Of a stretch of DNA of 64,000 bases, positions 11,434 to 22,293 are shown piece after piece. Below the pieces are notes generated by a model. It searched no databases. It was not told where the DNA came from and saw nothing but the letters and a program-made list of their open reading frames with translations. The DNA is from Pseudonocardia sp. (GTDB lineage Bacteria; Actinomycetota; Actinomycetes; Mycobacteriales; Pseudonocardiaceae), in assembly GCF_029263155.1 (NCBI RefSeq), contig NZ_JAJCYB010000074.1, positions 142,334 through 206,333 of the forward strand, written 5' to 3'. The position numbers and the translations under genes were made by a program. Position 1 is the first letter of the stretch; each line of letters starts with the position of its first letter.

Positions 11434-11778
11434 TCAGGCCCCGGGCAACCCGGGCAGGCCGCCGAGCCCACCGGCCAGCGGCCCCATCTTCTGGGCCTGC
11501 AGCTCCTGCGCGGCGCGCGCGGCGTCCTGCATGGCGCCGACGATGAGGTCCTGCAGCGTCTCCACGTCGGACGGGTCGACGAGCTGCGGGTCGATCTTCA
11601 CGCCCTGCACCTGGCCCGACGCCGTCATCCGGACGTGCACGAGCCCGTTGCCCGCCTGCCCGACGACCTCGGTGGTGGCCAGCTCGGCCTGCGCGGACAT
11701 CAGCTGTTCCTGCATCTGCTGGGCCTGCTGCATCAGCGCCTGCAGGTCGAGATCCCCCGGGTTCACGGCACGCTCCAT
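11434..11778 (-). CDS. YbaB/EbfC nucleoid-associated protein
   Basis: [46 protein letters not shown]. Confidence 0.93.
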   Translation of the reverse strand: MERAVNPGDLDLQALMQQAQQMQEQLMSAQAELATTEVVGQAGNGLVHVRMTASGQVQGVKIDPQLVDPSDVETLQDLIVGAMQDAARAAQELQAQKMGPLAGGLGGLPGLPGA

Positions 11779-11857
11779 CTGATCGGTCGGCTCGGAGAGT
11801 CCAGCCTACGGCGCCCGCCGATCGACGCGGCCGGGCGGGCCGGGCCCCCTCGCCGTC

Positions 11858-11913
11858 GATCAAGGGCAGATGGCGGCCCGCGAAGATCCGCCGGCGACCA
11901 TCAGACCTTGATC
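11858..11913. repeat. extended imperfect inverted repeat
   Basis: GATCAAGG (11858-11865) / CCTTGATC (11906-11913), with an inner ATGG/CCAT pair at matching 4-nt spacing. Confidence 0.55.
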
Positions 11914-11947
11914 GCGGCCGGGACGGTTCGTGTCAGGGATGGTCGGC

Positions 11948-14284
11948 TCACCGTCTCCGGTAGACCACTCGCGCCGCGATCTCGATCGCCACGACTCCCA
12001 CCGCCGCGACGGTGAGGCCCGTGAGCAGCGTCGGGGTGTGAGCGGGGTCGAGCTGCCAGAACTCCTGACCGAAGAAGATCGGCAGGAACAGGGCGTAGCT
12101 GAACGCCGCCACCGACGCCGCGATCATCCCGAGCTTCCACCAGGCGAACGGGCGGGCGACGACCACGAGCACCCACGTCGCCACGACGTACAGCGCGACG
12201 ACCGCGGCGGTGCTCTGCTGGATCTCCGTCGCCCCGGCGTCGCCGCGCACCAGCAGGTAGGTCACGAAGGTGACCGACCCGGCGACCAGGCCTGCGGGCA
12301 CCGACAGCCGCAGCACCCGCCGCACGAACCCCGGGCGGGCCCGCTCGACGTTCGGCGCCAGCGCGAGGAAGAACGCCGGGATGCCGATCGTCAGCGCACC
12401 GATCAGCGTGAGGTGTCGCGGCAGGAACGGGAAGGGCACGCCGATCGCGCCGATCGAGATGGCCAGGAACACCGAGTACACCGTCTTGGTGAGGAACAGG
12501 TTCGAGACCCGCTCGATGTTGCCGATCACCCGCCGCCCCTCGGCCACGACGTACGGGAGCGTGGCGAAGGAGTTGTCCAGCAGCACGATCTGCGCGACGG
12601 CGCGGCTGGCCGGGCTACCCGAGCCCATCGCCACGCCGATGTCGGCGTCCTTGAGGGCGAGCACGTCGTTCACGCCGTCGCCGGTCATCGCGACGGTGTG
12701 CCCGCGCGACTGCAGCGCGCCCACCATGTCCCGCTTCTGCGCCGGCGTGACGCGGCCGAACACCGTGCCGGCCTCGAGCGCCTCGGCGAGGCCCTCACGG
12801 TCCTCGGGCAGCCTGCGGGCGTCGACGGGGGCGTCGGCCCGGGGCAGGTGCAGCGACGCGGCGACGGCCCCGACCGACAGCGCGTTGTCCCCGGAGATGA
12901 CCTTGACCTCGACGTCCTGCTCCGCGAAGTAGGCCAGCGTGCCCGCCGCCTCGGGTCGCACCCGCTGCTCCAGCACAACGAGCGCCGCCGGGTCGACGGC
13001 GCCCAGCGCGTCCCCCGCGATGTCGGCCCGGCCCAGCAGCAGCACCCGCAGCCCGTCCGCGCCGATCCGCTCGGCCTCGGCGCGCTCGGGGCTGTCGGCG
13101 GCGAGCAGGACGTCTGCCGCCCCGAGCACCCACTGCCCGTCCTCCCCGAAGCCCGCGCCGCCCCACTTGCGGGCCGAGGAGAACGGGACCGTCGAGGTCG
13201 TCGTCCAGCCGGGGTCGGGGCAGCCCTCGACCACGGCCTCCAGGCTCGCGTTGGGTCGCGGATCGGCCGCTCCGAGTGCGCCCAGGACCCGGCGCAGCGC
13301 GGACTCGTCCTCGCCGGCGAAGGCGCGGACCTCCGCCAGTCGCATGCCGTTCTCGGTCAGGGTGCCGGTCTTGTCGGCGCACACCACATCGACGCGCGCG
13401 AGCCCCTCGATCGCCGGCAGCTCCTGGACCAGGCACTTCCGCGCCCCGAGCCGGACCACGCCGACCGCGAACGCGATCGACGTCAGCAGCACCAGCCCCT
13501 CGGGCACCATCGGCACGAGCGCGGCGACCATGCCGCGCAGGGCGTCGTCGATGTCGGCGGACTCGGTGCGGAACTGGCTCCAGATGATCAGTGCGGCGGC
13601 CGGAACCAGCAGGTAGGTGATCACCCGCAGGATCGTGTTGATGCCCTCGCGCAGTTCGGAGCCGACGAGGGTGAACCGGCTCGCCTCCTCGGCCAGCTTC
13701 GCGGCGTAGGCCTCGCGGCCGACCCTCGTGGCCCGCTGCGCGCCGCTGCCGACGGTGACGAAGCTGCCCGAGAGCACCGGGTCGCCCACCTGCTTGTGCA
13801 CCGGGTCGGACTCACCGGTGAGCAGTGACTCGTCGATCTCCAGGCCCTCGGCGGCGAGCACCACGCCGTCCACGACGATCTTGTCACCGGGGCCGAGGTC
13901 GATGACGTCGTCGAGCACCACCCCGCTGGGCGAGAGCTCCACGATCTCCCCGTCGCGGCGCACCCGGGGGCGCGCCTCCCCGACGATCGCGAGCCGCTCC
14001 AGGGTGCGCTTGGCCCGCAGCTCCTGCACGATGCCGATCAGCGTGTTGATGATGATCACGAACCCGAACAGGCCGTCCTGGATCGGACCGATCACCAGGA
14101 TGATCGCGAACAGCACGCCGACGATGGCGTTGAAGCGCGTCAGGACGTTCGCACGGACGATCTCGGAGACGCTGCGGCTCGCCCGCGCCGGTACGTCGTT
14201 GGTCTGCCCGGCGGCGACCCGCTCGGCGACCTGCGCGGCGGACAGGCCGGCGCGGACGTCGACGTCCTGCTCAGTGGTGGACAC
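11948..14284 (-). CDS. cation-translocating P-type ATPase (CtpE-like)
   Basis: [10 protein letters not shown] phosphorylation motif, [34 protein letters not shown] start. Confidence 0.9.
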   Translation of the reverse strand: MSTTEQDVDVRAGLSAAQVAERVAAGQTNDVPARASRSVSEIVRANVLTRFNAIVGVLFAIILVIGPIQDGLFGFVIIINTLIGIVQELRAKRTLERLAIVGEARPRVRRDGEIVELSPSGVVLDDVIDLGPGDKIVVDGVVLAAEGLEIDESLLTGESDPVHKQVGDPVLSGSFVTVGSGAQRATRVGREAYAAKLAEEASRFTLVGSELREGINTILRVITYLLVPAAALIIWSQFRTESADIDDALRGMVAALVPMVPEGLVLLTSIAFAVGVVRLGARKCLVQELPAIEGLARVDVVCADKTGTLTENGMRLAEVRAFAGEDESALRRVLGALGAADPRPNASLEAVVEGCPDPGWTTTSTVPFSSARKWGGAGFGEDGQWVLGAADVLLAADSPERAEAERIGADGLRVLLLGRADIAGDALGAVDPAALVVLEQRVRPEAAGTLAYFAEQDVEVKVISGDNALSVGAVAASLHLPRADAPVDARRLPEDREGLAEALEAGTVFGRVTPAQKRDMVGALQSRGHTVAMTGDGVNDVLALKDADIGVAMGSGSPASRAVAQIVLLDNSFATLPYVVAEGRRVIGNIERVSNLFLTKTVYSVFLAISIGAIGVPFPFLPRHLTLIGALTIGIPAFFLALAPNVERARPGFVRRVLRLSVPAGLVAGSVTFVTYLLVRGDAGATEIQQSTAAVVALYVVATWVLVVVARPFAWWKLGMIAASVAAFSYALFLPIFFGQEFWQLDPAHTPTLLTGLTVAAVGVVAIEIAARVVYRRR

Positions 14285-14421
14285 GTCAGCGGAGCCTACG
14301 CAACGGGGACGGACCGGGTGATCGGACCGATGGCCGATGCGGCCCGGCATCTCGTACACCCGTCCCACAAGCGGGTGTGCGGGCGGTGGGTCCCGTGGCC
14401 GGCCCGCGGCGACGGGAGCAC

Positions 14422-16641
14422 CTAGCGCTGGTCGAGCGCCCGCGCGCCGAGCTGGGTGGTGAGCAGCTCGATGGCCGCCTCCTCGGGGTCGCGACGCTCG
14501 GCCGGGGCCGCAGCGGCCCCCGAGGCCGCCTCGGCGATCATCGACTCCTCGTCGTCGGGCGGCGCGTCGTCCGGGGGCGGCTCGGGTGGGAGCGGCTCGC
14601 CGCTGTCGGGCGTGGTGGAGCGACGCGTGGGTGGTGGCCGCACCGGCCGCTTCGGCGCGGGCGGCGGGGCGGGCGCCGGGCCACGGGGGTCACCACCGGT
14701 CGTCGCGCCGCCGTCGCCGTGCTCGCAGCGGACCCGCCAGCGCACCCCGAGGACGGCGTGCAGCGACTCCGCGATGACGTCGGTGTTGCTCTGCTCCGAC
14801 AGCAGCCGCGCCAGCGGCGCCGTGCCGATGCTCAGCACCAGCGTGTCGGACTCCACGGCCCGCACCGTGGCACTGACGAGCAGCGCGGCCGTGCGCTTCT
14901 TGCGGTCCTTGGCCGCGGCGAGGATCTCCGGCCACACCCGGCGCACGGCGGCGGCGTCGAGCCCGGTCGCCGGGGCGGGCGGCGGCGTGGACTGCTCCGC
15001 ACCGACGGTGTCGGGCGCTCCGGACGGACGATCCCCGGGTCCCGCGGCGGGCACCGGCGCGGGTGGGCCGTCGGCGGCCGGCGTGCGTGCCGCAGCGGCC
15101 TCGGGGCGCCCGGCAGCCGATGCGGGCCGGTCGGTGGGCCGCGCCGGGGCCTCGGTGTCCGCGGCCCCGATGGCGGGCGCGGCGCCCTCGGCCCGGACGT
15201 CGTGCGGTGCGGGGGGGCCGGTCGTGGGCGCGGCGCTCCCGCTCCGGACCGCGCGCGATGCCGCGGCGCCGGGTGGCGGCGCCGCGGTGGCTGCGGCCTC
15301 GGGCACGGGTTTCCGGGAGCTGCCCGCCGGAGCATCACCGGCCGGCACGGATGAACGGGTGCCCGCGGGCGCCGGCTCGGTGGCGGTGTCGTCGTCCGCC
15401 GCCGACGCGCTGGCCCGGCGGAACGTTCGGGTCGGCGCCGTGCGGTCCTCGACAGGCTCCGCCATCCCCGACGTGGCGGAGATGTCGCTGCGGCGTTCCA
15501 GCCGTTCGAGCCGTTCGAGCAGCCCGGCCTCGGCGGTGCTGGCGGCCGGGAGCAGCATCCGCGCGCACAGCAGCTCCAGCAGCAGGCGGGGGGCGGTGGC
15601 GCCGCGCATCTCGACGAGCCCGGTGTGCAGGATCTCGCCGTAGCGGGTGAGCGTGGCGGGGCCGAGCCGGGCGGCCTGCTCGACCATCCGCGCCACCTCG
15701 TCGTCGGCCGCCTCCACCAGCCCGCGCTCGGCGGCCTCGGGCACCGCCTGCAGCAGGGTGACATCGCGCAGCCGTTGCAGCAGGTCGGAGGCGAACCGGC
15801 GCGGGTCGTGACCCGCCTCGACGAGCCGGTCGACGGTCTCGAAGACGGCCGCGCGGTCGCCTGCCGCGAGCGCGTCGACCATGTCGTCGATCAGCGCGAC
15901 GTCGGTGACGCCGAGCAGCGCCACCGCGCGCTCGTAGACCACTCCCTCCGGCCCGGCGCCGGCGAGCAGCTGGTCGAGCACCGACAGCGAGTCCCGTGCC
16001 GAGCCCCCACCGGCCCGGATGACCAGCGGATACACCGCGGGCGCGACCACCGCTCCCTCGTCGGCGCAGATCCGTTCCAGCAGCCCGCGCAGCGTGCCCG
16101 GCGGGATGAGCCGGAACGGGTAGTGGTGCGTGCGCGAGCGGATGGTGGGGAGCACCTTGTCCGGCTCGGTGGTGGCGAACACGAAGACGAGGTGCTCCGG
16201 CGGCTCCTCCACGATCTTGAGCAGGGCGTTGAAGCCCTGCGTCGTGATCATGTGCGCCTCGTCGACGATGAAGACGCGGTAGCGCGACTCGGCCGGGGCG
16301 AAGAACGCGCGGTCGCGCAGCTCGCGGGTGTCGTCGACCCCGCCGTGCGAGGCGGCGTCCAGCTCGGTGACGTCGATGTTGCCCGGCCCGCCGGGCGCGA
16401 GCGCCACGCAGGACGCGCACACGCCGCACGGATCGGGCGTGGGGCCCTGCTCGCAGTTCAGCGAGCGGGCCAGGATCCGGGCGCTGGAGGTCTTGCCGCA
16501 GCCCCGCGGGCCCGAGAACAGGTAGGCGTGGTTGATCCGCCCGGCCGCGAGCGCGGTGCGCAACGGCTCGGTGACGTGCTCCTGCCCCACGACCTCGGCG
16601 AACTTCGCCGGGCGGTACTTGCGGTACAGAGCCAGTGCCAC
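14422..16641 (-). CDS. dnaX: DNA polymerase III subunit gamma/tau
   Basis: [28 protein letters not shown], Walker [32 protein letters not shown]. Confidence 0.95.
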   Translation of the reverse strand: MALALYRKYRPAKFAEVVGQEHVTEPLRTALAAGRINHAYLFSGPRGCGKTSSARILARSLNCEQGPTPDPCGVCASCVALAPGGPGNIDVTELDAASHGGVDDTRELRDRAFFAPAESRYRVFIVDEAHMITTQGFNALLKIVEEPPEHLVFVFATTEPDKVLPTIRSRTHHYPFRLIPPGTLRGLLERICADEGAVVAPAVYPLVIRAGGGSARDSLSVLDQLLAGAGPEGVVYERAVALLGVTDVALIDDMVDALAAGDRAAVFETVDRLVEAGHDPRRFASDLLQRLRDVTLLQAVPEAAERGLVEAADDEVARMVEQAARLGPATLTRYGEILHTGLVEMRGATAPRLLLELLCARMLLPAASTAEAGLLERLERLERRSDISATSGMAEPVEDRTAPTRTFRRASASAADDDTATEPAPAGTRSSVPAGDAPAGSSRKPVPEAAATAAPPPGAAASRAVRSGSAAPTTGPPAPHDVRAEGAAPAIGAADTEAPARPTDRPASAAGRPEAAAARTPAADGPPAPVPAAGPGDRPSGAPDTVGAEQSTPPPAPATGLDAAAVRRVWPEILAAAKDRKKRTAALLVSATVRAVESDTLVLSIGTAPLARLLSEQSNTDVIAESLHAVLGVRWRVRCEHGDGGATTGGDPRGPAPAPPPAPKRPVRPPPTRRSTTPDSGEPLPPEPPPDDAPPDDEESMIAEAASGAAAAPAERRDPEEAAIELLTTQLGARALDQR

Positions 16642-16694
16642 GGGGGCGAGGCTACCGACCGGCACCGACGGTGCGGACACGAGCCAGGACATGA

Positions 16695-16789
16695 GGCGGA
16701 CCCCGCGCACCCGCCAGAGCCCGCTGACCCTTGCTGCCTTCCGGCCCTGGGGGAGTTCACAGGATGGACGCCGCGCGGGGTCCACCGCC
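16695..16789 (-). ncRNA. ffs: bacterial SRP RNA (small 4.5S type)
   Basis: Reverse strand has CAGGGCCGGAAGGCAGCAAGGGUCAGCGGGCUCUGGCGGGUGCGCGGGGUCC; ends pair (GGACCCCGCGC/GCGCGGGGUCC). Confidence 0.92.
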
Positions 16790-16890
16790 GAGTCTAGCCG
16801 GGAACGGAAGGGCTGACGAAGGAGGCCCGCTGTGGGTGGGCATGTGCCGGGTCGGCCGGCCGCAGCGGGGAGGTTATGCTTCTCGGCGTT

Positions 16891-16975
16891 GGAGGATTCG
16901 CCTAGTGGCCTATGGCGCACGCTTGGAAAGCGTGTTGGGTTCACGCCCTCGGGGGTTCGAATCCCCCATCCTCCG
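16891..16975 (+). tRNA. tRNA-Ser (anticodon GGA)
   Basis: Acceptor GGAGGAT/ATCCTCC, anticodon loop CTTGGAAAG, T-loop GGGGGTTCGAATCCCCC, long variable arm. Confidence 0.95.
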
Positions 16976-16983
16976 CAGGTGAG

Positions 16984-17014
16984 ACCGGGTGCCCCGCTCG
17001 TCGGGACACCCGGT
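16984..17014 (+). terminator. hairpin after tRNA-Ser
   Basis: ACCGGGTG...CACCCGGT stem followed by TTCGTCGTT. Confidence 0.6.
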
Positions 17015-17077
17015 TTCGTCGTTCGTCATGCTGATGTCCGACACGGGGCCCGGTCGGCATCCTGGCGTCGGCGCACC

Positions 17078-17470
17078 TCAGGTGCGGCGCCACCACCAGG
17101 GCAGTGACGGATCGACGGTGGGATCGTCCAGGGTCTTGTCCAGGAACAGGACGTCGAGCTGGGCGACCTGGCGACGGAGCGATGCGCGGCGATGCCGTGG
17201 CAGGGCGTGCAGAGCCTGTTCGAGGACATCCCGGCTGAACGGGCCGATGAACCGGACCCGGTCGTTGTTCTCCCGCTGGAGCGTGGAGCGTGGTGTGACG
17301 GCGACGCGGCGCCATGAGAGAAGATCGGTGCGGACGCTGCCCGAGGAGAGCCGTGGCCGGTCGAGCCGGTCGAGCGCACGGCTGGTCGAGAGCGGAACAC
17401 CGCGTATCGCAGTCGGGCGTGGCTGACGCTGGTTGCGCGCCCGTACCTGGGCGGGCCGCCTACGCGGCAT
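17078..17470 (-). CDS. hypothetical protein
   Basis: ORF, protein-like C-terminal half (RVRFIGPFSRDVLEQALHALPRHRRASLRRQVAQLDVLFLDKTLDDPTVDPSLPWWW). Confidence 0.45.
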   Translation of the reverse strand: MPRRRPAQVRARNQRQPRPTAIRGVPLSTSRALDRLDRPRLSSGSVRTDLLSWRRVAVTPRSTLQRENNDRVRFIGPFSRDVLEQALHALPRHRRASLRRQVAQLDVLFLDKTLDDPTVDPSLPWWWRRT

Positions 17471-17596
17471 GGACCTTTCGGATCGAAGCCATGCGACCAG
17501 CGTGCCAGGGCCCAGCGGGAGAGGGAAGGAGAACCCCCGCGGGCTCCGCCCACACCCGGCACCGCTCGGAGATCGGAGGGAGTGCGGCAGGGCTAG

Positions 17597-19297
17597 CCTC
17601 GATCTTTCGTAACGGTCGTACCGTGATCTCCGCGCTGCTCTGATGATCTTGCCGGTGGCCTGTTCGGTGTCGGGGCATGCGTGATCGCCGGCTCAGCGTG
17701 GTCTGCCGTTGCTCCGGGTCCTGGTCGTCGGGGTGGGTCCTGTGGTCAAGGGACGAGCAGCGCGCAGAGCCGGGCGTGCGCGGTGGTGATCACGTCGGCC
17801 CAGGGCCAGGCCGGGTCGATGTGCAGGACCCGGCGGCGTGCGGTGCGCACGATCCGTCCGGCGACGGCCAGGATGCGCAGCCGTAGCCGTTTGGGCTCGT
17901 AGGTCGCGGCCGACGCGGGCAGCGCGAGCCGGCCGGTGAAGGCGAGCAGGTCCGCGGCCAGCGCCGCGACGGCGAGCCAGACCCGGTTCTGGTCGAGCTC
18001 GTGGTAGGGCAGGTTGCGCATGCCGGTGTCCTTGCCTGCCCGGATGCGGTCCTCGACGCGGGCGTGCCGGCGGTGACGCAACTCGAGATCGGCGAGCTGG
18101 CGGCCGGGCCCACCGGGCCCGGTGTTGGTGAGGAACCCGGTGATCCGCATGCCGTCGGCGTCGGTGGTGCGCAGCTGCGCGCCCGGGTGCGGGCGTTCCT
18201 TGCGCAGGATCAGCCGGGTGCCGGGCGGCCAGGCCGACAGGTCCACCAGCGCGCTGGCCTCGGTGACCCAGGCGCCGTCACGCGGTTCGATCTGCACGCC
18301 GGTCTCCGCGGCGCGCGGCCTGCGCGCCTGGTACGCCGGGGTCCACGCCTGCGCCGGCAGGGCCGCGAGCGCGCCGTGGGTGTCGAAGTGGCCCAGGTTC
18401 GCCCCCAGCGAGAACTCCACCCCGACCTGGTCGAGATGGCGGGCGAAGTCCCTCGTGGCACCGGCGGCATCGGTGCGCACCAGCACCGGCACCCGACCCC
18501 GGGCGTCGCGGCGGCGCAGCGGTGCGGGCACCTGCGTCAGCGCCGCGTCCAGCACGGGGACGTGGTCGATGGCGGTGTTCGAACCGGCCCGCCCGGGGCG
18601 CAGCAGCTCGGCCACCGGCTCCCCGCCACCGCCGGTGCCGTGATCGACGAACCCGAGCAGCGGGTGGAATCCGAAACCCTTCTTCCAGGTCCGGGTCGCG
18701 TCCTGCTTCTCCGAGTGCGCGTCCAGCAGCGTGGCGTCCAGATCGATGACGGTGCGCCCGTCCTGGGTCGGCGCCCCGGCCCAGTCCCAGACCCGCTCCC
18801 GGGCCGTCGCCCCGCGCGGACGTGATCGCCGCGAGCGCGGCGTCGGCGTCCTCGGCGAGCCGGGCGATCAGCCGCGACACCGTCGGATCCGAGGCCACCG
18901 GCCCGAACACCCCCGGCTGGGCGCGCAGCACCGCCAGGTCGCAGGCGGCGTCCCCACCCAGCGCGATCGCGACCGCGAGATCCAGCACGATCTTGCCCGG
19001 GTCGTGCGTCGCGAGAGGCCGCCGCCACGGCCCCAGCCGGGCCGAGAGCTCCTTGGCCAGGCCACTGCGCCGCGCCGCCTCGATCAACAACGTTGCGCCG
19101 GCGTGCGACACCAGCGACTCGCCGCCAGCGATCACGGACAACCAGGGACGCAAGTCCTTATGCTTCACCCGCGGAGTGCCTCTCAGCTCGATCTGATGTG
19201 GTCTCGACTACCAACATCAAACCGCGCTGAGCAGGCACTTTCGCGTATCCAGGGCCCGCGTGTCGCTCACCAGATCAACCTCGATGAAAGCCCGAGG
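17597..19297 (-). mobile_element. IS1380-family insertion sequence, about 1701 bp
   Basis: Imperfect TIRs CCTCGATCTTTCGT (left) and CCTCGGGCTTTCAT (reverse complement of right), flanked by CTAG at 17593-17596 and 19298-19301; encodes an IS1380-type transposase. Confidence 0.85.
17746..19168 (-). pseudogene. IS1380-family transposase, frameshifted
   Basis: N-terminus (MKHKDLRPWLSVIAGGESLVSHAG...) and C-terminus (...GSNTAIDHVPVLDAALTQVP...) lie in different frames; continuity is restored by deleting one base in the CCCC run at 18810-18813. Confidence 0.88.
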
Positions 19298-19403
19298 CTA
19301 GTGATCTCCTCACGGCGCCGAGGCGGCAGCCGGCGTCGATCACGAAACTCGCGCGCCTCCCCCGGGTCGTCGGCGGGTCGGCCCCGTCACCGTGCGTGCC
19401 GGA

Positions 19404-19982
19404 TCACCGGCCCGCCGGACCGGCGCGGACGTGCAGGCGCTCGCCCTGGGGACCGAAGAGGCTGAGCAGCTCGGCCGGCCCGGGGCCGGGGTTGGTGAAC
19501 CAGTGCGGCACGTGGGTGTCGAACTCCGCCACCTCCCCCGGGGTGAGGACGACGTCGTGCTCGGCGAGCACCAGCCGTAGCCGCCCGGACAGCACGTACA
19601 TCCACTCGTAGCCCTCGTGGACCTGCGGGTCGGGCTCCGCGTCCGGCCGCGGCGGAATGATCATCTTGAACGCCTGCAGGCCACCGGGCCGTCGGGTGAG
19701 CGGGAGGAACGTCATGCCGTGGCGGGTGACCGGGCGGGGGCGGACGCGGGGGTCGCCGGTCTCCGGTGCGTCCACGAGCTCGTCGAGCGGCACCTGGTGG
19801 GCCCGGGCCAGCTGCAGCAGCAGCTCCAGGGTCGGGCGGCGCTGACCGGCCTCCAGCCGGGACAGGGTGCTCACCGAGATGCCGGTCGTCTCCGACAGCT
19901 GGGACAGGGTCGCGCCGCGCTGCTGGCGGAGGGCGCGCAGCCGGGGCCCGACCGCCTGGAGCACACCCTCCAGATTTGCCAT
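19404..19982 (-). CDS. XRE family regulator with C-terminal cupin domain
   Basis: HTH LRALRQQRGATLSQLSETTGISVSTLSRLEAGQRRPTLELL, cupin HEGYEWMYVLSGRLRLVLAEHD. Confidence 0.9.
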   Translation of the reverse strand: MANLEGVLQAVGPRLRALRQQRGATLSQLSETTGISVSTLSRLEAGQRRPTLELLLQLARAHQVPLDELVDAPETGDPRVRPRPVTRHGMTFLPLTRRPGGLQAFKMIIPPRPDAEPDPQVHEGYEWMYVLSGRLRLVLAEHDVVLTPGEVAEFDTHVPHWFTNPGPGPAELLSLFGPQGERLHVRAGPAGR

Positions 19983-20033
19983 ACCGGCAACGATACTTGT
20001 CATTCGCGTCGGGCGCAGCGCACAGTGCGGAAC

Positions 20034-21047
20034 ATGGACGAGAGATACGACGTGGTGGTCATCGGTGGCGGCGCGGCCGGGCTCAGCGGGGCGGTGGCGG
20101 CGGCGCGGTCCCGGCGTTCGGTGCTGGTGGTCGACGCGGGCGCCCCCCGCAATGCCCCGGCCGGGCACATCCACAACTACCTGGGTCGCGAGGGGTGCCC
20201 TCCCGGCGAGCTGCTGGCGGCCGGCCGGGCCGAGCTCGACGGTTACGGCGGCACGGTCGTCGACGGCTCGGTCACGGCGGCCGAACCCGTCGAGGGCGGG
20301 TTCCGCGTGCGCCTTGCCGGTGGCGAGACCGTGCACGCCCGGCGGCTGCTGCTCACGACCGGGCTGGTCGACGAGCTGCCCGAGGTCGACGGCCTGGCCG
20401 GGCGCTGGGGACGCGACGTGCTGCACTGCCCGTACTGCCACGGCTACGAGGTGCGCGACCGGGCGATCGGGGTGCTCGCGACCGGGCCCGCCGCGATGCA
20501 CCACGTGCAGCTGTTCCGGCAGCTCAGCTCGGACGTCACGCTGTTCCTGCACACCGGTCCGGAACCGACCGACGAGCAGTGGGAGCAGCTCGCCGCCCGC
20601 GGCATCGCGGTCGTGGACGGCGAGGTGGCGGGCGTGGAGGTGACCGACGGCCGGCTCTGCGGGGTGCGGCTGCGGTCCGGCGAGGTCGTCGCCCGGGAGG
20701 CGCTGGTCGTCGCGCCGCGCTTCACGGCCCGGACGCCCGCGGTGGCCGGGTTGTCGGTCACCGAGGTGCGGATGGGCGAGTACGTGGTCGGCAGCCAGGT
20801 GGACACCGACCCGACCGGTGCGACATCGGTGCCGGGGGTGTGGGCGGCCGGCAACGTGGCGGACGTGATGGCGCAGGTGGGAGCCGCGGCGGCGGCCGGG
20901 GTCCGGGCGGGTGCGGCGATCAACGCCGACCTCGTGGCCGAGGACGTGCGTGCCGCCGTGGCCGCGAGGCGGGTCGGGCCGTTCGCGGCGGAGCAGGAGC
21001 TGTGCGAGCGGGTGCTGGGCGAGCGCCGTCACGGGATGGCGGTGTGA
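20034..21047 (+). CDS. thioredoxin reductase-like NAD(P)/FAD-dependent oxidoreductase
   Basis: VVVIGGGAAGLSGAVAAARSRRSVLVVDAG, CPYCHG, GVWAAGNVAD. Confidence 0.9.
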   Translation: MDERYDVVVIGGGAAGLSGAVAAARSRRSVLVVDAGAPRNAPAGHIHNYLGREGCPPGELLAAGRAELDGYGGTVVDGSVTAAEPVEGGFRVRLAGGETVHARRLLLTTGLVDELPEVDGLAGRWGRDVLHCPYCHGYEVRDRAIGVLATGPAAMHHVQLFRQLSSDVTLFLHTGPEPTDEQWEQLAARGIAVVDGEVAGVEVTDGRLCGVRLRSGEVVAREALVVAPRFTARTPAVAGLSVTEVRMGEYVVGSQVDTDPTGATSVPGVWAAGNVADVMAQVGAAAAAGVRAGAAINADLVAEDVRAAVAARRVGPFAAEQELCERVLGERRHGMAV

Positions 21048-21424
21048 GCGGCGGCCGATCGGGAGGCCGGGAGCGACCGGTGCCCGGGCACGGAACCGCG
21101 TGTGCGATCAGTGGTCGTGACCCGCGTGCCGGCCGGACAAGCTCTCGGCCCGGCGGTCCACGTCGTACCCGGGGGTCCGAGATGCGGCCCAACGTCAGGA
21201 GCGCGAGCGCGAAAGGCCCGCGCCCCCGCTCGGGAGATCCACCGTCGGCGTTGCCGAGCGAGGTCACCGTGACCGGACCCGGGTCCCGGTGACCGGCCTC
21301 GTCGGCGAACTCCGCGAACGGCGTCGACAGCTGGTCGACCCGCCGCGGTCAGACCGCCCACCAACGGGTTCCCGACGCCGCCGCGCGCCGGTACCGTCGG
21401 ATCCGGACCGCACGACGCGGCACC

Positions 21425-21464
21425 CCGGACGAGGTACGCCGTACCCGGCACGACAAGACGGCGT
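21425..21464 (+). ncRNA. guanidine-III (ykkC-III) riboswitch
   Basis: CCGGACGAGGUACGCCGUACCCGGCACGACAAGACGGCGU matches the recalled guanidine-III consensus including the ACGCCGU/ACGGCGU pseudoknot; 17 bp before an SMR exporter ATG. Confidence 0.92.
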
Positions 21465-21481
21465 GGCGACGGAGGTGTGTC

Positions 21482-21796
21482 ATGGCGTGGATCGTGCTGG
21501 TGGTGTCCGGGGTCCTGGAGACCGTCTGGGCCTCGGCCCTGGCCCGCTCGGCTGGCTTCACCCGGCTCGTGCCCGGCGTCGTGTTCGGCGTCGCGCTGGT
21601 GCTGAGCATGGCCGGGCTCGCGTACGCCCTGCGGACGATCCCGGTGGGCACCGGCTACGCGGTGTGGGTCGGCATCGGCGCGGTGGGGACGGCGGCCTAC
21701 GGCATGGCGGTGCTCGGGGAGCCGGTCACCACGGCGCGGATCCTGTGCCTGGTCCTCATCGTGGGCGGCGTCGTGGGCCTGAAACTGGTCCACTAG
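21482..21796 (+). CDS. SMR family transporter, probable guanidinium exporter (Gdx/SugE type)
   Basis: Four-TM SMR protein (MAWIVLVVSGVLETVWASALARSAGFTRL...), behind guanidine riboswitch. Confidence 0.9.
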   Translation: MAWIVLVVSGVLETVWASALARSAGFTRLVPGVVFGVALVLSMAGLAYALRTIPVGTGYAVWVGIGAVGTAAYGMAVLGEPVTTARILCLVLIVGGVVGLKLVH

Positions 21797-21918
21797 CGCG
21801 GTCCCGGGCCATGGTCAGGTCACGATTTCCTCATCTGCGCTTGGAACCGCGACCGATGGGGAACCCAGCCGTCAGCGGAAGCTCAGTGCGACCGCACGGG
21901 GCACGAACTGGAGGAAAA

Positions 21919-22188
21919 ATGGGCATCATCGGCTGGATCATCGTGGGTGGCCTGATGGGCGCGCTCGCGAAATTGATCATGCCGGGGAAGGACCCGGGTG
22001 GCATCATCGTCACGATCCTCATCGGGGTCGCGGGCGGCTTGCTCGGCGGGTTCGTCGGCTCCTACCTGTTCGACGTCAACACCGCCGGATTCTTCAACAT
22101 CAGCACCTGGCTGATCTCCCTGGTCGGCGCGCTCGTGCTGCTCGGGATCTACCGGCTCGTCGTCGGACGCCGCAGCGTCACCCGCTGA
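21919..22188 (+). CDS. GlsB/YeaQ/YmgE family stress-response membrane protein
   Basis: MGIIGWIIVGGLMGALAKLIMPGKDPGGIIVTILIGVAGGLLGGFVG. Confidence 0.92.
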   Translation: MGIIGWIIVGGLMGALAKLIMPGKDPGGIIVTILIGVAGGLLGGFVGSYLFDVNTAGFFNISTWLISLVGALVLLGIYRLVVGRRSVTR

Positions 22189-22204
22189 CCACAGCATCGT
22201 GTCG

Positions 22205-22234
22205 ACGGCCCCCTCCCGACCGGGAGGGGGCCGT
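22205..22234 (+). terminator. rho-independent-like terminator
   Basis: ACGGCCCCCTCCCGACCGGGAGGGGGCCGT perfect hairpin followed by CTTCTCT. Confidence 0.85.
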
Positions 22235-22293
22235 CTTCTCTGCGAATCCGGCAACGTCTTTCCAAATCGGCAAGTACATGCCATCCTGCAGCC

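Noticed and set aside
11930-13828. 632-aa plus-strand ORF antisense to the P-type ATPase
   Set aside because: Shadow ORF; no domain-like sequence.
18810-18813. Programmed frameshifting in the IS1380 transposase
   Set aside because: IS1380 transposases are normally one uninterrupted ORF and I saw no stimulatory structure; mutation or sequencing error is more likely.
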